Below, one piece after another: positions 36,593 to 44,868 of a DNA stretch of 64,000 nt (position 1 is the stretch's first letter; every line of letters starts with the position of its first letter). Made by a program: the position numbers and the translations under genes. Below the pieces are notes generated by a model. It was not told the origin of the DNA. It worked only from the letters and a program-made list of their open reading frames with translations, and did no database searches. The DNA is taken from assembly GCF_900078305.2 (NCBI RefSeq), contig NZ_LT546028.1, positions 750,534 to 814,533 on the forward strand, read 5' to 3'. This DNA is from Corynebacterium bouchesdurhonense. Lineage in GTDB: Bacteria > Actinomycetota > Actinomycetes > Mycobacteriales > Mycobacteriaceae.

Positions 36593-37969
36593 GTGAACGC
36601 TACGACCTCTTCGAGGTGGTTGGGTCCGGCGCAGCTGACTTCGCTCGGCTTTCTCGCACTGATTCTGGCGGGAACGGTGCTGCTGGCCACGCCGCTCGCC
36701 TCTGCGGACGGTACCGCCACACCGCCCACGGCAGCCTTCTTCACGGCCACGTCGGCAACGACGCTTACGGGTCTTGTTGTTGTCGATACCGGTAGTCACT
36801 ACAACCTGTTCGGCCAGGTCGTCGTGCTCGTGCTCATCCAAGCTGGCGGCCTCGGCATCATGAGTATTGCGTCCTTGACCGGTATGCTGCTCACGGGGCG
36901 GGTGAAGCTGCGCACGCGCTACTCCACCGCGGCTGAAGGTCGGCCGATTTTCGAGGGCGGGGTGAGGCGAACGCTCGTCGCTACGCTGCTGCTCACGGTG
37001 TTCTTTGAGGCGACGGTGGCTGTGCTCCTCTTCGCCCGCTTCACCACCGCCTACGGCATGTCTGTGCCGCGCGCGGCGTGGGAGGGGATTTTCCACGCGG
37101 TGTCGGCGTTCAACAACGCCGGCTTTGGCCTGCGGCCGGACAGTCTGATCTCCTACAACGCCGACGGCTGGATCCTCATCCCGCTCGCCGGCGCGCTGAT
37201 GATCGGGGGCTTGGGGTACCCGGTGCTTTCCGAGCTGGTGCGCCGCGTCGGGGAACGCCTGCGTGGCTGGCTGCGAGGCACGTCGGTGAGCTCGCGGCGG
37301 CTGTCCATCACCACCCGTATGACGCTGAAAGGCACCGCGGTTCTCGTGCTCACCGCCACGCTGCTCATCGTAGCGCTGGAGTGGCGCGGGTTCCTCGCTG
37401 GCATGCCGCTGGGCGCGAAGTGGCTCAACGCGTTCTTTTCGGGCGTGACCCCGCGCACCGCCGGCTTCAACTCCATCGACTACGCCGACGCCCACCCGAT
37501 CACGCTGATGGTCACGGATATCTACATGTTCATCGGCGGCGGCTCCGCTGGCACCGCGGGCGGCATCAAGGTCACCACCGCGATCGTGCTGCTTGCGGCT
37601 ATGGCTGCCGAGTTTCGCGGGCGCGACGACACCACCGTGGGCCACCGCACCGTGCCGAAGAGCGTGGTGCGCCAGGCCATGACGGTCGCCGCGGCTGGGG
37701 TGGTGTCAGTCACCGGCGGTGTTGCGGCGCTGCGCCTCTTCGACCCTCAATTCACGGCTGACCAGGTCAGCTTCGAGGTGATATCAGCGTTCGCCACCAC
37801 CGGGCTGTCCACCGGCATCACCGCCGGTTTGAGCACCCCGTCCCAGCTGGTGCTGTGCCTGCTGATGTACGTCGGGCGCATCGGCCCGTTCACCCTCGTC
37901 GCGGCGCTGGCGCTGCGCACCGTCTCCCGCAGGTTCGACTACCCCACAGAAAGGCCCTTCATTGGCTAA
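36593..37969 (+). CDS. Potassium uptake channel subunit, TrkH/KtrB family
   Basis: A 458-residue membrane protein with four M1-P-M2 repeats. Selectivity-filter-like loops are TSATTLTGLVVVDTG, SAFNNAGFGLRPDS, GVTPRTAGFNSIDYAD with GGGSAGTAGGIKVTT after it, and SAFATTGLSTGITAG. With the RCK protein encoded next it should import K+ (KtrAB-like, Na+ dependent in relatives). GTG 36593 follows TAGCGT by seven bases. The next gene overlaps it by eight bases. Confidence 0.93.
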   Translation: MNATTSSRWLGPAQLTSLGFLALILAGTVLLATPLASADGTATPPTAAFFTATSATTLTGLVVVDTGSHYNLFGQVVVLVLIQAGGLGIMSIASLTGMLLTGRVKLRTRYSTAAEGRPIFEGGVRRTLVATLLLTVFFEATVAVLLFARFTTAYGMSVPRAAWEGIFHAVSAFNNAGFGLRPDSLISYNADGWILIPLAGALMIGGLGYPVLSELVRRVGERLRGWLRGTSVSSRRLSITTRMTLKGTAVLVLTATLLIVALEWRGFLAGMPLGAKWLNAFFSGVTPRTAGFNSIDYADAHPITLMVTDIYMFIGGGSAGTAGGIKVTTAIVLLAAMAAEFRGRDDTTVGHRTVPKSVVRQAMTVAAAGVVSVTGGVAALRLFDPQFTADQVSFEVISAFATTGLSTGITAGLSTPSQLVLCLLMYVGRIGPFTLVAALALRTVSRRFDYPTERPFIG

Positions 37970-38648
37970 CTTTCCCCGCCGCTCACGCTCCCAACGGTTC
38001 AACATCCCACCCGTGGTGGTGATCGGCCTCGGCCGTTTCGGCGGCGCGATCGCCCAAGAACTCACCCGCTACGGCGTGGAGGTGCTCGGCATCGACGCCG
38101 ATGAGCGGCTTGTGCGTGAACACGCGCCATTGCTTACCGACGCCACCGTCGCCGACACCACCGACCCCGAAGCACTGCGCCAGCTCGGCATCGAGGAGGT
38201 CAAACGCGCGGTGCTCGGCATCGGTTCCGCACTCGAGGCATCAATCCTGACCGCCTCCAACCTGGTGGACCTAGGCGTGCCCGACATTTGGGCCAAGGCC
38301 GACTCCGACTCCCACGCCCGCATCTTGGAGCGCCTCGGTGTGCACCATGTGGTGCGTCCGGAGCACGACACCGGCCGCCGCGTCGCTCACCTGCTCGGCG
38401 GGCGGTTCCAGGATTTCGCCGAGCTCGCGGAGAACTACGGCGTGATCAAAATGGTCCCGCCGCGCGTCCTGCTTTCGAGGCCCTGCGACCCGGAGAAGTT
38501 GTGGGATGAGCACCGCGTGCAGGTGGTCTCCGTGCGCAACAGCAACAGCGAGTGGCAGCCGTTTGTCCCGGGCCAGGAACTTTCCCCGTCGAACTTGATT
38601 GTGATGGCGGGTGCGCCGGACGACTTAGAGCGCTTTTCCCAGCAGTAG
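37962..38648 (+). CDS. TrkA/KtrA potassium channel gating subunit
   Basis: A 228-residue cytoplasmic RCK protein. VVVIGLGRFGGAIAQEL is the nucleotide-binding motif, IDADERLV the end of beta-2, and HVVRPEHDTGRRVAH and a TrkA-C domain (~140-225) follow. It binds nucleotides and gates the membrane subunit. It has a TTG start with eight-base overlap of the channel gene. Confidence 0.92.
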   Translation: MANFPRRSRSQRFNIPPVVVIGLGRFGGAIAQELTRYGVEVLGIDADERLVREHAPLLTDATVADTTDPEALRQLGIEEVKRAVLGIGSALEASILTASNLVDLGVPDIWAKADSDSHARILERLGVHHVVRPEHDTGRRVAHLLGGRFQDFAELAENYGVIKMVPPRVLLSRPCDPEKLWDEHRVQVVSVRNSNSEWQPFVPGQELSPSNLIVMAGAPDDLERFSQQ

Positions 38649-38828
38649 GGGATGGTGGCAGTATTTCCACGACCGAACCTCTCAGCCAGTAAAGCGCCTG
38701 TCGGCGGTGCGGTCGGACCTGGCGTGTGCGGATAGGGGGGGAGGCCGGAGGGTCGCACCTCTGAGCGCTGGCAAGGCGTGGCTAAACCACTGCGCGTCGC
38801 GGAGTAAGGAGATCTGCGCTGGTTAGGC
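38649..38828. other. Spacer downstream of the K+ uptake genes, with a gene remnant
   Basis: 180 bases without an intact gene. At 38778-38796 GTGGCTAAACCACTGCGCG matches 36390-36408 of the decayed glycosyltransferase with one mismatch, and GGAGTAA follows soon after, as the end of that gene does (GGAGTAG). The rest shows G-rich low complexity and no hairpin I trust. Confidence 0.5.
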
Positions 38829-39176
38829 TCAGTCCATTTGCAGCACGGCGCGAAGTTCTGCGAATAGCTCTGGGCGCAGCCGGTGTATGACCGACCTACC
38901 CAGGCGGCTCTTTTCCAGGAGACCGGCCTCGGTCAGCTTTTTGAGGTGGTGGGAAACCGTCGGTTGGCTGAGCCCAGAACGTTGCGTCAGTTCGCTCACG
39001 CTCATCGGCTCGCAGCCCTCTTCGGCAAGCCAGGAAAGTAGTTGCAGCCGGCCGGGGTCCGCCAAAACTTTGAACAGGGCCGCGTAACGCGTCGCGTCGT
39101 CTGCGGAGAGCACGCCGGAGCCCAGCGAGCAGCATTCGGGGCCAGTGTTTACTGTGGTGGCGACGTGGTCTTCCAT
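38829..39176 (-). CDS. arsR: Arsenic-responsive ArsR repressor (CgArsR type)
   Basis: A 115-residue winged-helix repressor. From ATG 39176 the pairs Cys15-Cys16 (GPECCSLG) and Cys55 (EEGCEP) fall exactly where C. glutamicum ArsR binds As(III), which confirms this start over the longer reading from 39242; GAGGGAGAAAGC precedes it. The recognition helix is SGLSQPTVSHHLKKL. Arsenite binding should release the operator in the divergent promoter region next to acr3. Confidence 0.95.
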   Translation of the reverse strand: MEDHVATTVNTGPECCSLGSGVLSADDATRYAALFKVLADPGRLQLLSWLAEEGCEPMSVSELTQRSGLSQPTVSHHLKKLTEAGLLEKSRLGRSVIHRLRPELFAELRAVLQMD

Positions 39177-39193
39177 GCTTTCTCCCTCGTCAT

Positions 39194-39243
39194 ATTGACA
39201 GTTATAAATATGCGGTTTAGTGTTTGTGCTGGTTGCTGTCAAT
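39194..39243. promoter_or_regulatory. Overlapping divergent promoters of arsR and acr3
   Basis: ATTGACAG (39194-39201) and CTGTCAAT (39236-39243) are inverted. Rightward, TTGACA (39195-39200) is 17 bases from TAGTGT (39218-39223); leftward, TTGACA (39241-39236) is 17 bases from TAAACC. The two promoters therefore face each other across the same 50 bases, so one ArsR dimer could shut both. CATATT / AATATG within it may be the operator core. Confidence 0.7.
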
Positions 39244-39258
39244 AGATTAGGATTCCAG

Positions 39259-40332
39259 ATGCACGACCCGGCCTCTCAGCCTGTAGAGCGACTGTCATTT
39301 TTGGACCGGTTCCTGCCGGTGTGGATCATGCTCGCGATGGCGGCGGGGCTCGGACTCGGCCGAGCTGTACCGGGGCTTTCGGGCGCACTTGAACGCCTCG
39401 AAGTCGGCGGGATCTCTCTTCCCATCGCGCTCGGCCTGCTGGTGATGATGTACCCGCCGCTGGCCAAGGTGCGCTACGACAAGACCCGCGAGATCGCCAC
39501 CGACAAACGGCTCATGGCCGTGTCCATCGTGCTCAACTGGATTGTCGGGCCTGCGTTCATGTTCGCGCTCGCCTGGATCTTCCTGCCCAACGAGCCCGAG
39601 CTGCGCACCGGCTTAATCATCGTCGGTCTGGCACGCTGCATCGCCATGGTGCTGGTGTGGTCCGACCTCGCTTGCGCCGACCGGGAGGCCACCGCAGTGC
39701 TGGTGGCCATCAACTCCGTGTTCCAGGTCCTCATGTTTGGGGTGCTGGGTTGGTTCTACCTGCAGATCCTGCCCGGCTGGCTGGGGCTGGAGACCACATC
39801 GGTGGAGTTCTCCTTCACCGCCATCGTCACCGCCGTCCTCGTCTTCCTGGGCATCCCCCTGCTTGCCGGGTTACTCTCCCGCATCATCGGCGAGCGCACC
39901 AAGGGTCGCGACTGGTACGAGAACACGTTCCTGCCCAAGATTTCGCCGCTGGCGCTGGTGGGCCTCCTGTACACCATCGTGCTGTTGTTCTCGCTGCAGG
40001 GCGACCAAATCCTGTCTCGCCCGTGGACCGTGGCCACGGTGGCGCTGCCGCTACTGTGCTACTTCGTGGGCATGTTCGCCGTGGCCCTCGCAACCGCGAA
40101 GTTCACCGGCATGAATTACGCCCAGTCTGCGTCGGTGGCATTTACTGCCGCCGGCAACAACTTCGAGCTCGCCATCGCGGTGGCCATCGGCACCTTCGGC
40201 GCCGAGTCCGCCCAGGCGTTGGCGGGCACCATCGGCCCGCTCATTGAGATCCCGGTGTTGGTAGGACTTGTCTACGTCATGCGCGCCCTCGGCCCGCGCC
40301 TCTTCCCGGCCGATCCAACCCTTCCCAATTAA
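39259..40332 (+). CDS. acr3: Acr3-family arsenite efflux permease
   Basis: A 357-residue protein with ten membrane helices, bile-acid:Na+ symporter fold. GLARCIAMVLVWSDLACAD carries the conserved transport Cys of Acr3, and AAGNNFELAIAVAIGTFG is the helix-9 signature. It expels As(III). ATG 39259 lies 29 bases after the expected transcript start; a longer reading from 39220 would overlap the promoter. It is followed by arsC after nine bases. Confidence 0.94.
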   Translation: MHDPASQPVERLSFLDRFLPVWIMLAMAAGLGLGRAVPGLSGALERLEVGGISLPIALGLLVMMYPPLAKVRYDKTREIATDKRLMAVSIVLNWIVGPAFMFALAWIFLPNEPELRTGLIIVGLARCIAMVLVWSDLACADREATAVLVAINSVFQVLMFGVLGWFYLQILPGWLGLETTSVEFSFTAIVTAVLVFLGIPLLAGLLSRIIGERTKGRDWYENTFLPKISPLALVGLLYTIVLLFSLQGDQILSRPWTVATVALPLLCYFVGMFAVALATAKFTGMNYAQSASVAFTAAGNNFELAIAVAIGTFGAESAQALAGTIGPLIEIPVLVGLVYVMRALGPRLFPADPTLPN

Positions 40333-40341
40333 GGAGCCCCC

Positions 40342-40743
40342 ATGCGACCCAAAGTCCTCTTCCTCTGCGTCCGCAACAGCGGCAAGTCGCAGATGGCCGC
40401 GGCACTCGCGGAAAAACACGCCGGCGACCGCCTCGAGATCCACTCCGCCGGCACCGAGCCCGGCACCAAACTCAACCAGGAATCCGTCGAGTCAATCGCG
40501 GAAGTCGGCGCCGACATGTCCCACGGCCACCCCAAACCCATCGACCCGGAGATCCTCCGCACCGCCGACCGCGTGGTGCTGCTCGGTTCCGAGGTCCAGC
40601 TTGAAGCCCCCAACACAGAGCGATGGCTTATCGACGAACCTTCGGCCCGCGGCATCACCGGCCCCGAACGGATGCGCCTGGTGCGCGACGACATCGACGC
40701 CCGCGTGAAAACGCTCGTGGTCGAGCTCCTGGATGAGGCCTAG
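40342..40743 (+). CDS. arsC: Mycothiol-dependent arsenate reductase (LMW phosphatase fold)
   Basis: A 133-residue protein. The P-loop reads [17 protein letters not shown]: catalytic Cys is present, and Lys stands where phosphatases have Arg, as in the C. glutamicum ArsC1/ArsC2 enzymes that use mycothiol and mycoredoxin. HSAGTEPG follows. The single-Cys mechanism is consistent with the mycothiol gene mshA at 1047. AAGGAG lies upstream of ATG 40342. Confidence 0.92.
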   Translation: MRPKVLFLCVRNSGKSQMAAALAEKHAGDRLEIHSAGTEPGTKLNQESVESIAEVGADMSHGHPKPIDPEILRTADRVVLLGSEVQLEAPNTERWLIDEPSARGITGPERMRLVRDDIDARVKTLVVELLDEA

Positions 40744-40981
40744 AACACCGGCGAAAGCGGCCTTCGCTGCTTGTGCCGCAATCGGGACGCCTGCATGCGC
40801 GCCGGCGAGGTGTCGCGGTAGTGGGTGGTGGAGGGGGAGGTCGCGTACTTCGGATTTGTGGACGGTTTGCGGGAGCGTAGCTTCTCTAGCCTCACGCTTT
40901 CGCATTGTTGCACGAATTACACGGTTGTGCTTTGTACGCGCCCACGCGCGATACCATCCGACCTGCGATATCTTCACACGT
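40744..40981. other. Spacer before the GIY-YIG gene
   Basis: 238 bases. Just after arsC, GCGAAAGC / GCCTTCGC can form a hairpin without a clear U-run. The last part has TATCTT (40969-40974), seven bases before the GTG at 40982, the expected leaderless promoter. No other gene is supported. Confidence 0.5.
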
Positions 40982-41971
40982 GTGAGGTTCCCCAAGGGCA
41001 AGTCCATCGACACGCGCGATCTCGACTCACTCGCCCCCGCGTTCAAGCGTGGCGAGTCCCGCTGCGGCGTCTATCGCTTGCGCTTCGCCAACGGTGAGGC
41101 GTATTGCGGCCAGGCGACAAACGTCATCCGTCGCTACGGCGCGCACCGTCGCCACTACCCAGACATCGTGGGTGTGGACTTCTTCCCGTTCTCTAAGGCC
41201 CGCCTCAACGAGGCCGAGCAGATTTTGATCACCGAGACTGAGCAGCTCATGCCGTTGCGCAACGTCATGCTCGCTGGCCGTCCCCGGGGCGACGAGACCA
41301 TCGAGATCGTTACCGCAGCCGGCTCAACCGTCGCGCTTCCCTGGGAGCCGGAACGTGCCAAGGGGCCAGCGAAGTCGCTCGCGGACGAGGGGGAAGAAAA
41401 ATTCGCCAACCTGCTTACCCACCCGATGTTTCCCACACTGCGCTCGATTCTGGGGTGGTACATCGCGCTGACCATCCCAGACCCCGCAGCCACAGCGGGC
41501 CAGCTCTGGACGGCAACCTGCCTGCCCTCCACCAACAAATCTGACAATCACCACAGGCTGATCACGATCTCGTGCGGGAATTTGGAAACCCTCTACATCA
41601 CCGCCGATCGCCGGATGCATGATGGATCCTTCTACTACACCGTTCGGATCAACACTTCGAGCCTTGACAATTACGAGCAGTTCCGGGATCCGGAAAGTGG
41701 GATGCACCGAGCTCGCTGGGGCGCATCCGCCGGCAGATATTCCAACGAGCACGTCGGCGGATTCTGGTTCGACCCAGAAGACTTGGACCAAATCACTACC
41801 GGGGAGATTGATTTCCCTCAGCTCGACGCATTCGTCGACGCCTCCTACGAACTCAACGTCCGCCTCATGCGGCGCGGCTCAACGATGTACTCGCGCTTTC
41901 ATAACCAGAAGCTCGCGGACACCCTCATTGCCGAGGCGGTCATTTGGGAGTCGGTCCTCGCGGAGTCCTAG
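40982..41971 (+). CDS. GIY-YIG nuclease-domain protein
   Basis: A 329-residue protein. GVYRLRFANGEAYCGQATNVIRRYGAHRRHYPDI near the N-terminus has the GVY...YCG pair, the Arg and His of a GIY-YIG fold, and NEAEQILI supplies the Glu. The remaining ~230 residues are not recognised. Base composition is lower in GC than the surrounding genes, suggesting acquisition. GTG 40982 (MRFPKGK) follows TATCTT by seven bases. It could be a stand-alone endonuclease or part of a lost restriction or mobile element; nothing adjacent decides. Confidence 0.75.
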   Translation: MRFPKGKSIDTRDLDSLAPAFKRGESRCGVYRLRFANGEAYCGQATNVIRRYGAHRRHYPDIVGVDFFPFSKARLNEAEQILITETEQLMPLRNVMLAGRPRGDETIEIVTAAGSTVALPWEPERAKGPAKSLADEGEEKFANLLTHPMFPTLRSILGWYIALTIPDPAATAGQLWTATCLPSTNKSDNHHRLITISCGNLETLYITADRRMHDGSFYYTVRINTSSLDNYEQFRDPESGMHRARWGASAGRYSNEHVGGFWFDPEDLDQITTGEIDFPQLDAFVDASYELNVRLMRRGSTMYSRFHNQKLADTLIAEAVIWESVLAES

Positions 41972-42254
41972 GAGCCTCCCACTTATCGACGACCTCCGGT
42001 CGTCATCTCTGCACGTCACAGTCGTGTCGGGCCCACTTGCTACGTTCTTTGTCATGCCCGTTGTGATCAGCCGGATAAGCCGAAGGCCCGGAAAGCGATG
42101 TCCGAGATCGCGATCCGGGCCTTGGGCGGGCTTCTGGCCAATTTGCTCGCGGACATCGTCCGTGAGCTAACAGGCTGGCCAGATAGCTAGTCTCACCAAA
42201 CCTTCGTGCTGGTGATCAAAGCGGCGCGGGGCCTAGCCGTGTGGGCCGACATGG
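41972..42254. other. Gene-free stretch with short remnants
   Basis: ACTTATCGACG (one mismatch to the 11-mer) lies at 41981. A 30-codon open stretch MSEIAIRALGGLLANLLADI from ATG 42098 has no ribosome site and looks like the tail of something lost. I see no intact gene. Confidence 0.4.
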
Positions 42255-42695
42255 TTAGCGCTCACGTCGCGTCCAAGTGTAACCGCTGCGCCGACACGCA
42301 CAATCCCCAAGCGACGACGCGTTCGAAAATGCCAGGAGATTCAGCGTGACGCCTTCTATGCTCGAAGTCGCTTCCATACGATTCATAGTAGGCAGGGTCT
42401 CACATCCTAGATCGGCCCGGGCGGCCGCCGCGCGCTGCGCCCAGATCTCGTACGGGATGTCCAGCGAGCCGGTGAAGGCGACGCGGTCACCGGGGGAGAG
42501 GGTGAATTGGGTGGGGGAGGTTGGGGCCTGTGGTTCGTCGATAAGCGAGCGGATGCGCGTGGCGTCCACTTCCAACGTGGCGGCGATGTCGATGAGTCGT
42601 TGGCGCTCCTTGCCGGTGATCACGCCGTCAGCCCATGCCTCGATGACCAGCTGGCGGGTGAATTTCTCGTTGATCGCTCGTGGGACAGGCGACAG
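42255..42695 (-). pseudogene. Truncated exonuclease (DnaQ-like) C-terminal fragment
   Basis: An open stretch without a proper start. INEKFTRQLVIEAWADG and GKERQRLIDIAATLEVD, followed by FTLSPGDRVAFTGSLDIPYE, resemble the region linking a DEDDh exonuclease to a BRCT domain in corynebacterial proteins. The 5' side stops at TGA 42698, and after ADLGCETLP the similarity to BRCT is lost, so both ends are missing. It is likely debris from an insertion event that also brought the HicAB pair. Confidence 0.6.
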
Positions 42696-42734
42696 TCAGG
42701 TGTTCGGAGGCGGGAACCGGAGAGGCATTGTCGG

Positions 42735-42779
42735 CGTCTAATAGACGAGACCAATGTGGTCGTCTACACCTGGTAGACG
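42735..42779. promoter_or_regulatory. hicAB operator: four CGTCTA half-sites
   Basis: CGTCTA-A-TAGACG (42735-42747) and CGTCTA-CACCTGG-TAGACG (42761-42779) are two inverted repeats of the same hexamer, 26 bases before the hicA start. Such paired palindromes are typical autoregulatory sites of toxin-antitoxin operons. Confidence 0.7.
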
Positions 42780-42804
42780 AAAGTGTTCGAGGGGGGATTG
42801 ATTA

Positions 42805-43014
42805 TTGAAGCGTTCTGCGGTAATCAAGAGATTGAGGGTGGAAGCCCGAAAGCGTGGTTTGGAGTTCGAAGAGATCCCGCTTCGCAAGCACGATGCCTAC
42901 CGGGTTGGAAATGTCAGTCGAACTCTCGGACGGCACAGGGAGATCGATGACCTCACCGCACGAAAGTTCTTTGATCAGTTCGAGGACGTACTTGGAAAGG
43001 GATGGTGGCGATGA
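42805..43014 (+). CDS. hicA: HicA-like mRNA interferase toxin
   Basis: A 69-residue protein of the HicA fold: KRLRVEARKRGLEFEE, then the catalytic His29 in RKHDAYRVGNVS, and GRHREIDDLTARKFF with a GKGWWR end. TTG 42805 has GAGGGGGG about eight bases upstream. The toxin gene precedes the antitoxin gene, as usual for hicAB, and overlaps it by four bases. Confidence 0.82.
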   Translation: MKRSAVIKRLRVEARKRGLEFEEIPLRKHDAYRVGNVSRTLGRHREIDDLTARKFFDQFEDVLGKGWWR

Positions 43015-43388
43015 AGCGGTACACGGTAACCGCAGAGCGTGGGTCGAGCGGGGCCTGGGTTCTGGAGTGTGAAGAGCTGGGTGTGGTGTCGCAGACGAAG
43101 CGGCTCGACCAGGCCGAGGACGAGGTCGCGGAAGCGATCGCATATCAATCCGGTCTGCAGCCGCAAGCGTTCCGGATTGAAGTTGTGCCCGTTCTGGCAC
43201 CCGATATTGAAGGTCTGAGGGCGCAGGCGGAGGAGCTCCAAACAAAGGCGGATACCGCTGCCATTGACGCCGCTGCTGCTAAACGGGCGCTGGCCCGCAC
43301 CATGAAACAGCAAGGTTTCACGGTGCGTGAAATGGGACAAGTGTTGGGGGTGTCGTATCAGCGTGCGGCGGCCCTCGCAGCGGGGTGA
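43011..43388 (+). CDS. hicB: HicB-like antitoxin with HTH end
   Basis: A 125-residue protein: partial RNase H-like HicB fold at the N-terminus (RYTVTAERGSSGAWVLECEE, VVSQTKRLDQAEDEVAEAI), an Ala-rich helix, and a C-terminal HTH (VREMGQVLGVSYQRAAALA). ATG 43011 gives an ATGA overlap with hicA; ATG 43002 is an alternative. It should neutralise HicA and bind the CGTCTA operator. Confidence 0.82.
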   Translation: MKRYTVTAERGSSGAWVLECEELGVVSQTKRLDQAEDEVAEAIAYQSGLQPQAFRIEVVPVLAPDIEGLRAQAEELQTKADTAAIDAAAAKRALARTMKQQGFTVREMGQVLGVSYQRAAALAAG

Positions 43389-43439
43389 GGGCTGGTACCC
43401 CTGGTCATTGAGAACCCACTCGGCTAGGGCGTGAACGCA

Positions 43440-43589
43440 TCATTCATCCCAATCGGGGATCGGCTCCAGGTGGAGCTCCGCAGGCTCGTGTAACTTGTCA
43501 GCCCACCCATCCGGGAAGTCGCTTGTAATCGAGTCGAGCACGTCTTTAGCCGACACGGGAACCTCGGCGGGGCCGTTCTCGCCATCCAT
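43440..43589 (-). CDS. 49-residue acidic protein coupled to menE
   Basis: MDGENGPAEVPVSAKDVLDS... to PIPDWDE, acidic, no Cys, no membrane segment. ATG 43589 lies two bases after the menE stop, and the AAGGAG in the last menE codons is its ribosome site, so it is translated with menE. Not recognised. Confidence 0.6.
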   Translation of the reverse strand: MDGENGPAEVPVSAKDVLDSITSDFPDGWADKLHEPAELHLEPIPDWDE

Positions 43590-43591
43590 CT

Positions 43592-44731
43592 TTAAAACAG
43601 CTCCTTGACCGCCGCGCGGTCCACCTTGCCCGGCCCGAGCCGAGGCAGTGCCGCCACGACCTTGAGTTCTTTCGGGATCTGCCAGTGCGGGATGCGGTCG
43701 GCGTCCTCCGCATCTGCGAGCGCGTCCAGGACGTCGGGCACTGACGCGGAGCCGGTGTAGGCGGCGCATATGCGTTGCCCCAGGCGGTCGTCGTCTTTGC
43801 CGATGACGGTGGCGGCGGTGACGCCGTCGATACGCAAGAGCTCCGCTTCCAGCACCTCGGGGTGCAGTTTGAGGCCGCCGGAGGAGATGACGTTGTCCGT
43901 GCGGCCGAGGACGGTGAGCACGCCGCCCTCCAGCGATCCGGCATCGGAGGTGCGGAACCAACCGTCCTTGAGGTCGGGGGATTCGAGCAGGTGGTAGCCG
44001 CGGGCGACCATTGGACCGCCGAGGCACACGCGGCCGCCGTCTACTTTCACCCGCGCGCCGGGGATCGGTCGGCCGTCGTACACGCAGCCGCCGGAGGTTT
44101 CGGAGGAGCCGTAGGTGGTGACCGCGTTGATGTGCAGTTTCGCCGCCGATTCGAGCAGGCGCGGGTTGGTGGCCGCGCCGCCGACAAGGACCGCGCTGAA
44201 GCTGCGCAGTGCCTCGATGCCCTTGAGCGTGGAGGTGGCCTTGGTCAGCTGCATTGGGGTGAGCGCGGTGTAGGTGCGCTCGCCGGTGCGGGCGAGCTCT
44301 TGGGCGCGCTCAGCGAACTCGGCGACGTTGAAGCCGTGGGAGAGGTCGATGAACGCGGGCTCGACGCCAGCGACCATGCTGCGTACCAGCACCTGGATCC
44401 CCGCGATGTAGGCGGCGGGCATGGCCAGCAGCCACTGGCCCTCACCGCCGAGCGCCTGGTGGGTGGCGTCCGCGCTGGAGATCAGGTTCGCGGGCGTGAG
44501 CATTGCGCCTTTGGGTGTGCCGGTGGAACCGGAGGTGGATACGACCAGGGCGATGTCGTCGTCGATGGGCGCGCCGGGTTTAAGCGTGTTGCGCAACAGG
44601 CTCGCGCGCGCCGGGTCGTTGGCGGGGACGGGTAAAAGCGTGCGCTGGCCGGTCAGCGCCTCCTCGAGCGCGGGCATGATAGCCAGGGGGTTAGCCGGGT
44701 CGACAGGGGTCAATTCGAGGAGGTGTGACAC
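43592..44731 (-). CDS. menE: o-succinylbenzoate--CoA ligase
   Basis: Adenylate-forming enzyme activating o-succinylbenzoate for MenB. 379 residues, shorter than FadD-type relatives as usual for actinobacterial MenE. VSTSGSTGTPKGAML is the P-loop, TYGSSETSGG the A5 motif, GRTDNVISSGGLKLHP the hinge, and the catalytic Lys is in LGPGKVDRAAVKE. GTG 44731 follows TACCCT by eight bases on the minus strand; the open frame extends upstream but lacks family sequence there. Confidence 0.93.
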   Translation of the reverse strand: MSHLLELTPVDPANPLAIMPALEEALTGQRTLLPVPANDPARASLLRNTLKPGAPIDDDIALVVSTSGSTGTPKGAMLTPANLISSADATHQALGGEGQWLLAMPAAYIAGIQVLVRSMVAGVEPAFIDLSHGFNVAEFAERAQELARTGERTYTALTPMQLTKATSTLKGIEALRSFSAVLVGGAATNPRLLESAAKLHINAVTTYGSSETSGGCVYDGRPIPGARVKVDGGRVCLGGPMVARGYHLLESPDLKDGWFRTSDAGSLEGGVLTVLGRTDNVISSGGLKLHPEVLEAELLRIDGVTAATVIGKDDDRLGQRICAAYTGSASVPDVLDALADAEDADRIPHWQIPKELKVVAALPRLGPGKVDRAAVKELF

Positions 44732-44814
44732 GGGGGATAAGGGTAGCAACCCGTGAGGTCTCCTCTTATTGGTCGACTCATAAAAGCACTGCATTCGGAC
44801 GACCGTCATCCAAA

Positions 44815-44835
44815 CCTCCTACCGGAGGAGGAGGT
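44815..44835. promoter_or_regulatory. CCTCC-TACC-GGAGG operator upstream of the two-component system
   Basis: CCTCC-TACC-GGAGG (44815-44828) continuing AGGAGGT lies about 35-55 bases before the leaderless start of the kinase, the position expected for an activator. A matching palindrome lies before the ABC genes at 46607. NarL-type regulators commonly bind such inverted heptamers. Confidence 0.55.
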
Positions 44836-44868
44836 GGAGGCGCGGAGCCGTCGATAAGCTAGTCGCCC

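Noticed and set aside
42098..42190. A 30-codon open frame starting MSEIAIRAL
   Set aside because: No ribosome site or promoter box, in a stretch of gene debris; not supportable as a gene.
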